From Deltaproteobacteria bacterium (GTDB lineage Bacteria > Desulfobacterota > DSM-4660 > Desulfatiglandales > HGW-15), in assembly GCA_016932235.1 (NCBI GenBank), contig JAFGDF010000149.1, forward strand, positions 1 through 11,808: 11,808 bases of DNA. Direction: 5' to 3'. Below, piece by piece: positions 6,604 through 11,808 of this stretch. Below the pieces are notes generated by a model. It saw nothing but the letters and a program-made list of their open reading frames with translations, had not been told where the DNA came from and did not search any database. The translations under genes and the position numbers were made by a program. Position 1 is the stretch's first letter; every line of letters starts with the position of its first letter.

Positions 6604-7467
6604 TCAAGGTATAATTTTTTTTATGGCTTTCTGGATGCCGATCAATATATCAACGAACAGCGACGCCATTTTATTTAGTGGGCCTTCTTTTTTAGAGTGG
6701 ATTCCCGATAGAAAGATTGAGATTACCGTTGTATTGTCGTGGGCGCCACGGCTGAGAACCGTATCAATGAAATTTCGGCAAAGACGCTCTGGATCTTCTT
6801 CTTCTCTTGTCATTGCCAGGATCTCATCATCGGAAACGAGGTCCGTAAGACCATCCGAGCATAATATCAGCCTGTCGTTGTTGGATGGTTCAATCTCAAA
6901 GATGTCCGGTTCAACAATCTCGGCGGATCCGATATTCCTTGTCAGAATATGTTTCATCGGTGATGTGGCAGCCTCCTCCTCCGTCATCATCCCCAGTTCG
7001 ATCTGCTCAGCCACTATCGTATGATCTCTGGACATGCTTTCCAGCATCCCTTCTCGAATCAGATAGATCCGACTGTCTCCGACATTAGCTGTTATAATCA
7101 TACCGGGAGTAACAAGCACGATTACCACCGTGGTACCCATACCATGGTATTGTTTGTTTTCGGTGGCCATTTCATAGACCACGCGATTTGCCAGTCTAAT
7201 ACAGCCCAGGATATAATTTCCTTTAATCGATAGCGAAGGATCAGGTTTCCCGTAGATTTCGTCAATACCGGCATCCTCTTCGATCCATTTTCTGAAGGTC
7301 TTGTTGATAATATCAACTGAAACCTGACTCGCCACTTCACCAGCAAGATGACCACCCATCCCGTCACACACAACATATAGTCCAAGTGAATCATTTGTGG
7401 AGAATGAGTCTTCATTCCCTTCTCTTTTCAGTCCGACATCTGATATACCTAAAGCTTTTACTTCCAA
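6604..7467 (-). CDS. PP2C-family protein serine/threonine phosphatase
   Basis: A 287-residue metal-dependent phosphatase of the PPM/PP2C class (PstP/Stp1-like), expected to reverse phosphorylation by the neighbouring kinase. Motifs in order: KREGNED at 14-20, DGMGG at 35-39 (metal-binding Asp35 and Gly36), GMGTT at 109-113, VGDSR at 129-133, LTRNIG at 175-180, SDG at 204-206 (metal Asp205) and HDNTT at 243-247 (metal Asp244). The metal set therefore looks complete. The last 20 or so residues form a hydrophobic/basic helix that might touch the membrane or the kinase. No ATG is available near the N-terminus. I chose TTG 7467 because GGAG lies 5 bases upstream and the protein then begins MEVKALGISDVG, a usual PP2C opening. 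TTG 7494 (9 residues longer, no Shine-Dalgarno) is the alternative. It follows the kinase gene by 48 bases. Confidence 0.93.
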   Translation of the reverse strand: MEVKALGISDVGLKREGNEDSFSTNDSLGLYVVCDGMGGHLAGEVASQVSVDIINKTFRKWIEEDAGIDEIYGKPDPSLSIKGNYILGCIRLANRVVYEMATENKQYHGMGTTVVIVLVTPGMIITANVGDSRIYLIREGMLESMSRDHTIVAEQIELGMMTEEEAATSPMKHILTRNIGSAEIVEPDIFEIEPSNNDRLILCSDGLTDLVSDDEILAMTREEEDPERLCRNFIDTVLSRGAHDNTTVISIFLSGIHSKKEGPLNKMASLFVDILIGIQKAIKKIIP

Positions 7468-7515
7468 ATCATCTCCAATCTCTTGAATACTCAAATAAAT
7501 ATATTTTAGGATAAA

Positions 7516-9843
7516 TCATCGTCCCGCTTTGGATCTTGTTTCCCGCATCTGATCGATCCTTGATACCAGAAGCTTGATGACCCTGGCCACATCCCTGGCT
7601 GTCTTGAATCTTTTTTTAGGATCCTTGGCTAATGCCTTATCAATTATCTGCTCGCAGACTTTTGGTATCTTGGAGTTATAATTCCTCGGGGATGGGTGTT
7701 TGACCTGGGTGATTTGATACAAAAGACCGCTCAGATTCTCGCCATGGAATGGCAATTCGCCCGTGAGAAGCTGAAAGAAGAGGATACCGAGGGAAAAGAT
7801 ATCGGACCTTGCATCGACTTTTTGTCCCATTATCTGTTCAGGTGACATATAATTAGGGGTTCCCAGTATTACACCCGTCTTTGTTCTTGATGAGGATATG
7901 GCTTTTGCGATACCAAAATCAGTCACCTTTACCTGCCCGTTGGCAAGGATCATGACGTTGGCGGGTTTGATATCGCGGTGTATAACATCAGCTTTATGAG
8001 CAAAGTCCAGTGCTTCCGCTATTTTTGTCGTTACGTCCAGTACCTTCTTAAAAGAGAGAAGATTGCCTTTTTTAGTGAATTGTTCCAGATCTTTTCCATC
8101 GATGTACTCCATGGCGATATATGTGAGATCCTTATCTTCTCCCACATCGTGTATGGTCACAATAGAGGGATGGGAAAGCTTTCCCGCAATTTCAGCTTCC
8201 CTAAAAAACCGCTCTTTTATCTCATGGATGACATCATCGTCAAATTCGTCTGAAAGGCGAATTGTCTTGATTGCCACCATTCGGTTGATTTTCGGATCCT
8301 TGGCCTTATAGACCAGCCCCATGGATCCTTTACCTAATTCGCTTATAATCTCATATCGGCCCACTTTGCTTCTGATTTTATCCGCCGTATTGCCGACCCT
8401 GGAATCCTTGGCCTCCACATCGTCGGTGCGGACTGACGGATCGTCCGGGCCATCTAATAATCGTTTCCCTTTTTCCAGGATTCTTTCATAAACTTCTTCC
8501 TGATATTTGTCAGGAAAAAAGATATCGGCAACAGTGAAAAAAAGAATGATCATTATTAGGCAAAAAGCAATATATGTCGGTTTGAACCATATGTCTGTCA
8601 TGGAAATCAGAAGGAATGAAACGAGAAAAATAATAATGATCATCCCGGCTGTCCATACCAGCCTGCGAGGAAGCGTTTTCCGTGGAAATGTCACAGCAGT
8701 AAAAAATCCCGTCAGGATTAGGAAAAGCGTTTCCAGAACGGCAATCCAAAAAGGCCGCGAAATTGCCCTGTTATTGATGATGGCGCTTACCGTCCGGGCG
8801 ATCAATTCCGATTTTGGCATGTTTTTCGAAACGGGTGTATCAAAGCTGTCGCTGCCGGAGTGATTAAAAGAGATAAGGGCTGTTTTTCCCTTGAGGGATA
8901 GCACCTCGTTTCCTGAATTGAGTAAATCAGCAAAAGAAAATCTAAGAAATTCTTCCTTGCTTTTTGTGAATTTCATCAACATTTTTCCGTTGACAAGAGG
9001 GATAGCTTTACCTCCTAACAGGAGATGATTTTCAGAAGCGATAACCTGTTTGGGATCCTGGTTTAGATGCGCGATGGCCAGTCTCAAAGGAAAAGAAGGG
9101 AAAAGCGCTCCTCTAAGGTTAATAAATAAAGGGTGTAACCTTATATCCATGATGTCATCGACGGCAAGAATGTCATGACCGAAACCTAAAACGTTTCGGG
9201 CAAGTTCAGGGAATGGGGAAATTATTTCACTGACTGAAATCTTTTCGAGCAGACCGGTTGGGATGTTCGAAGAAGTGATAAAACACTTTGAAAAAGATAA
9301 TTCCTCTTGATCTCCGGATTTATTGTCGCTGTCGATTCTGGCAATGGCCGGGAGTATCACCTTCCCGGTTTTCTTCACGCTGTTAACCAGTAAAAGATCA
9401 TTATCATATTTTTCAAGGATCTGATTCAGGTTCTCAAGCATCCAATCCTTTAGTCCTATGTCTTTCTCTGTCTGGGCATAAGTGTCTATTTTTTGCTTGA
9501 GGGTCTTGATTTCGTTAAGCACAGTATCTGGTTCTTCTGTTTGTAAGGGAATATCCAGGCCGATAAGTCTTACTCCATTTTTATCAAGGATATTGATGAT
9601 TCGGGCTAAGGATGACCGGGGCCATGGCCATTTCCCCATGAGGGAGAGGCTTTTGTCATCGATTTCAATAAGTGCTATCTGGGGAGGACTATTCGTTGCA
9701 GGATTGAACAGTCCTGTCTCCATGTCATATATATTTCGTTCAATGAGTTCGAAGACGGAAAATTGCAGATGAGAGAAAGCGATAAAGATCAGAACAATCA
9801 GGGCGACAAAGATCAGATTCAGTTTTTCGGGCTTTTCTTTCAT
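7516..9843 (-). CDS. CHASE2-domain receptor serine/threonine protein kinase
   Basis: A 775-residue inner-membrane sensor kinase. TM1 (about 9-27) is followed by an extracytoplasmic CHASE2 sensor (about 28-345, with the typical IALIEIDDKSL and WPWPR near 56-76), three TM helices (about 365-384, 396-416, 420-442), a charged linker (445-496), then a Hanks-type kinase domain (497-760). Catalytic elements are complete: GKGSMG at 504-509, Lys526 in VAIK, Glu549, HRDIKPAN at 622-629 and DFG at 642-644. The APE-equivalent motif is SPE, 667-669. Thr654 and Thr656 in the activation loop (TKTGVILGT) match the positions autophosphorylated in PknB. The start is ATG 9843 with only a weak ribosome site. The phosphatase gene follows by 48 bases and the FHA gene comes after it, so the three likely form one unit. 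The ligand is unknown. Confidence 0.95.
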   Translation of the reverse strand: MKEKPEKLNLIFVALIVLIFIAFSHLQFSVFELIERNIYDMETGLFNPATNSPPQIALIEIDDKSLSLMGKWPWPRSSLARIINILDKNGVRLIGLDIPLQTEEPDTVLNEIKTLKQKIDTYAQTEKDIGLKDWMLENLNQILEKYDNDLLLVNSVKKTGKVILPAIARIDSDNKSGDQEELSFSKCFITSSNIPTGLLEKISVSEIISPFPELARNVLGFGHDILAVDDIMDIRLHPLFINLRGALFPSFPLRLAIAHLNQDPKQVIASENHLLLGGKAIPLVNGKMLMKFTKSKEEFLRFSFADLLNSGNEVLSLKGKTALISFNHSGSDSFDTPVSKNMPKSELIARTVSAIINNRAISRPFWIAVLETLFLILTGFFTAVTFPRKTLPRRLVWTAGMIIIIFLVSFLLISMTDIWFKPTYIAFCLIMIILFFTVADIFFPDKYQEEVYERILEKGKRLLDGPDDPSVRTDDVEAKDSRVGNTADKIRSKVGRYEIISELGKGSMGLVYKAKDPKINRMVAIKTIRLSDEFDDDVIHEIKERFFREAEIAGKLSHPSIVTIHDVGEDKDLTYIAMEYIDGKDLEQFTKKGNLLSFKKVLDVTTKIAEALDFAHKADVIHRDIKPANVMILANGQVKVTDFGIAKAISSSRTKTGVILGTPNYMSPEQIMGQKVDARSDIFSLGILFFQLLTGELPFHGENLSGLLYQITQVKHPSPRNYNSKIPKVCEQIIDKALAKDPKKRFKTARDVARVIKLLVSRIDQMRETRSKAGR

Positions 9844-9967
9844 CTATTCGTCAGAATCTTTCATGTATTAGGCAAATAAGGATGCGTATATCTCGTCGGA
9901 TGCTGTCACCCTCCATCAAAAAATGTGTATCAAAACAGTAGGTTAATGTCAAAGAAAATAAAGTGAT

Positions 9968-11506
9968 TCATGAACTGATTTCATATTGTTCCATGTGCAG
10001 ATTATTCTGTGAAATGATTATTATCCGGCTGTTTATTCTTTTTTCAAGCTCCATGATTGATTGCTGCTCTTCCTCTTTAAGAACACTCTCTATCTCAGGA
10101 TTTACATGGATATAGATGCTTCCTCCGTTTTCAGTTTTCAGTGGGAGTTCTCGTTCAATATCTCTGAATATCTCATAGCATATAGTCTTCTTTGATTTCA
10201 GAACGCCCTTTCCTTCGCAATAAAAGCAGGGTTCACTCAACTGCCTGTAAAGGTTTTCTTTGGTTCTCTTTCTTGTCATTTCTATAAGCCCAAGCTCGGA
10301 CATTCTAAGGATATGCGTCTTGGCTTTGTCTTTTTCGAGGGATTCTTTTAATGACAGAAAAACTCTTTCCCTATTCTCATGCTTTTCCATATCAATGAAG
10401 TCAATGACAATAAGTCCACCGATATTTCTGAAACGCAACTGATAGGCTATTTCTTTTACAGCCTCCAGATTGGTCTTGAGTATAGTCTCCTCCAGATTTC
10501 TTTTTCCCACATAGCTCCCGGTATTAACATCAATAGATGTGAGGGCCTCTGTGAGTTCAATGACAATATAACCCCCTGATTTCAGCCAAATCTTATTTTC
10601 AAGGGCTCTCGATATCTCGATCTCTATCCCGTACGCGTCGAATATGGGATCAGAGCTTTCGTAAAGCTCAACGGAATGTCTTAAGGTGGGAGCGAAGGCT
10701 TCTATGAATTCCATCACGTTTTCATATTCACTGTGTGAATCAATGATCAGCCTGTCCACTTCCTTGGTAAAAAGGTCGCGCACCGCTCTCAAAGGAGCTG
10801 AAAGATCTTTGTAGAGCAATCCAGGGCTGTTGGTCTTTTCCATCCTCTGTTTTATATCGACCCATAATTTAAGCATGAAATCCATTTCGGATTTGAGTTT
10901 AAACTTATCCGTGCCTTCGCTGACAGTCCTCACGATAATCCCTATATTGTCAGGCCTGATTTCCTCAATTATTTCTTTCAGCCTGTCTCTCTCGGACTGA
11001 TCTTCGATCCGCCTCGAAATACCGATGTGATCGACCGTAGGCATAAGCACCAGATGCCGGCCGGGGATGGAGATGTATGATGTAAGGCGGGCCCCTTTGG
11101 TTCCCAGCGGTTCTTTCGAGACCTGGACCATGATATCCTGGCCTTCCTTGAGAAGATCTTCAATATTAAACGCGATTTCGGAAATCGGATTGTGTTTATA
11201 GTGCCCGTTGTTTTCAGGTTCTTCGATTTCTTCACTGTTATTAACTCTCTGGAGCATTAGTTTCTCAAGATCGAGAATATCCTTATGGACATCCGAAACA
11301 TACAGAAAGGCAGTGCGATCCTGGCCGATGTCAATAAAAGCAGCCTGCATTCCAGGAAGGACCCTTGCAACTTTGCCGTGGTATATATTACCCATGAGCT
11401 CATGTCCTGTGACACGCTCGATATGAAGCTCCACGACGACGCCGTTTTCAACAAGTGCCACACGGGTCTCATGAGGCCGTGTATTGATTATTAATGCATT
11501 TCCCAT
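9968..11506 (-). CDS. rng: Ribonuclease G (RNase E/G family endoribonuclease)
   Basis: A 512-residue cytoplasmic endoribonuclease that trims rRNA and mRNA from 5'-monophosphate ends. Its length and lack of a long C-terminal scaffold fit RNase G rather than RNase E. An S1-type RNA-binding segment covers about residues 37-148 (GNIYHGKVARVLPGMQAAFIDIG begins at 39). The catalytic metal-binding aspartates, equivalent to Asp303 and Asp346 of E. coli RNase E, are Asp326 in SIDVNTG and Asp369 in VIDFIDM. The zinc-link cysteines are Cys427 and Cys430 in PCFYCEGKG, after the conserved EMTRKRTKENL. The start is ATG 11506; a GGAT 5 bases upstream is a modest ribosome site. The kinase gene lies 124 bases downstream on the same strand, so co-transcription is possible but not shown. 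No terminator hairpin is evident in that gap. Confidence 0.95.
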   Translation of the reverse strand: MGNALIINTRPHETRVALVENGVVVELHIERVTGHELMGNIYHGKVARVLPGMQAAFIDIGQDRTAFLYVSDVHKDILDLEKLMLQRVNNSEEIEEPENNGHYKHNPISEIAFNIEDLLKEGQDIMVQVSKEPLGTKGARLTSYISIPGRHLVLMPTVDHIGISRRIEDQSERDRLKEIIEEIRPDNIGIIVRTVSEGTDKFKLKSEMDFMLKLWVDIKQRMEKTNSPGLLYKDLSAPLRAVRDLFTKEVDRLIIDSHSEYENVMEFIEAFAPTLRHSVELYESSDPIFDAYGIEIEISRALENKIWLKSGGYIVIELTEALTSIDVNTGSYVGKRNLEETILKTNLEAVKEIAYQLRFRNIGGLIVIDFIDMEKHENRERVFLSLKESLEKDKAKTHILRMSELGLIEMTRKRTKENLYRQLSEPCFYCEGKGVLKSKKTICYEIFRDIERELPLKTENGGSIYIHVNPEIESVLKEEEQQSIMELEKRINSRIIIISQNNLHMEQYEISS

Positions 11507-11681
11507 TAGGATCCATATTGATTACAGGATTTTTAAAGATATATTCATCATCAGGTCGTCCTAAATCATCATAATAAGATTGTCATAGTGTCCTAACACC
11601 ATGTATTTAGTACGAAAATAAAGTTTAACAATGTCGGTATATAATTCAACATTATGTCTAAAGACCGTGGCCTGGGGGTCA

Positions 11682-11808
11682 CTTTTTACGAGCGAACTCG
11701 TTCCTGGCCAGTTTTACGCAAACTGCCTTACGAGGCGGGCGGCAAACCATCTCAGTCGTCGTCAGGGCCAGATTAAGGTTGAACAACCGAGGAGGATTTC
11801 GCCCGCTC
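11682..11808. repeat. Dispersed intergenic repeat, copy C, running to the window edge
   Basis: The left part, CTTTTTAC then CGAACTCGTTCCTGGC (11682-11708), matches copy B at 24 of 27 positions. CTCGTTCCTGGCCAG continuing into TTTTACGC (to 11719) and CTCAGTCGTCG (11751-11761) match copy A, but in the opposite order. Small dyads are also present: GGTTG-AA-CAACC at 11777-11788, and GCGGGCG (11735-11741) with CGCCCGC (11800-11806). The minus strand stays open for 42 codons from the window edge to a TGA at 11679-11681, which may be chance or the end of a gene outside the window. The rest of 11507-11681 is AT-rich and presumably holds the rng promoter, but no clear -35/-10 pair stands out. Confidence 0.5.

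Noticed and set aside
11679..11807. Minus-strand open frame of 42 codons entering from the right edge
   Set aside because: It coincides with repeat copy C and lacks a start inside the window; cannot be told apart from chance, so not called as a gene.

Overview
The window looks like chromosomal DNA of a Gram-negative anaerobic bacterium, most likely a Desulfobacterota (delta-proteobacterial) lineage. This is inferred from moderate GC, a CHASE2-type Ser/Thr kinase grouped with PP2C and FHA genes, an RNase G gene and an acetyltransferase-deacetylase fusion. No rRNA, tRNA, CRISPR array, transposase or phage gene was seen, so the taxonomic call is soft.

Layout from left to right. Positions 1-312 carry no convincing gene but hold repeat-like DNA: a hairpin-forming dispersed repeat and a long inverted repeat. 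A small uncharacterised protein (313-828, +) converges on a 12-TM MFS transporter (926-2137, -). Upstream of the transporter is a 150-base gap with a second repeat copy and a perfect 7-N4-7 inverted repeat. A 753-residue GNAT / HDAC-APAH-like deacetylase / GNAT fusion follows (2288-4549, -). Divergent from it, across an AT-rich 284-base spacer, is a stand-alone cyclic-nucleotide-binding-fold protein (4834-5253, +) whose phosphate cassette lacks the usual Glu and Arg. Next is a 77-residue four-cysteine protein (5461-5694, +) closed by a very clear intrinsic terminator.

The right half is one minus-strand block. In transcription order it runs RNase G (9968-11506), a CHASE2 receptor Ser/Thr kinase (7516-9843), a PP2C phosphatase (6604-7467) and a two-FHA protein (5813-6532). 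The last three form a coherent phospho-signalling module: an extracytoplasmic sensor with a cytoplasmic kinase, the opposing phosphatase, and a phosphothreonine reader that carries its own plausible phospho-acceptor threonine. The last 300 bases are intergenic and carry a third copy of the dispersed repeat.

The points most worth a second look are: the writer-eraser-writer acetylation fusion next to a divergent cNMP-fold gene, which recalls both acuA/acuC of Bacillus and the cAMP-controlled Pat acetyltransferase of mycobacteria; the self-contained kinase/phosphatase/FHA switch; and the dispersed repeat, whose two motifs occur in opposite order in two copies.
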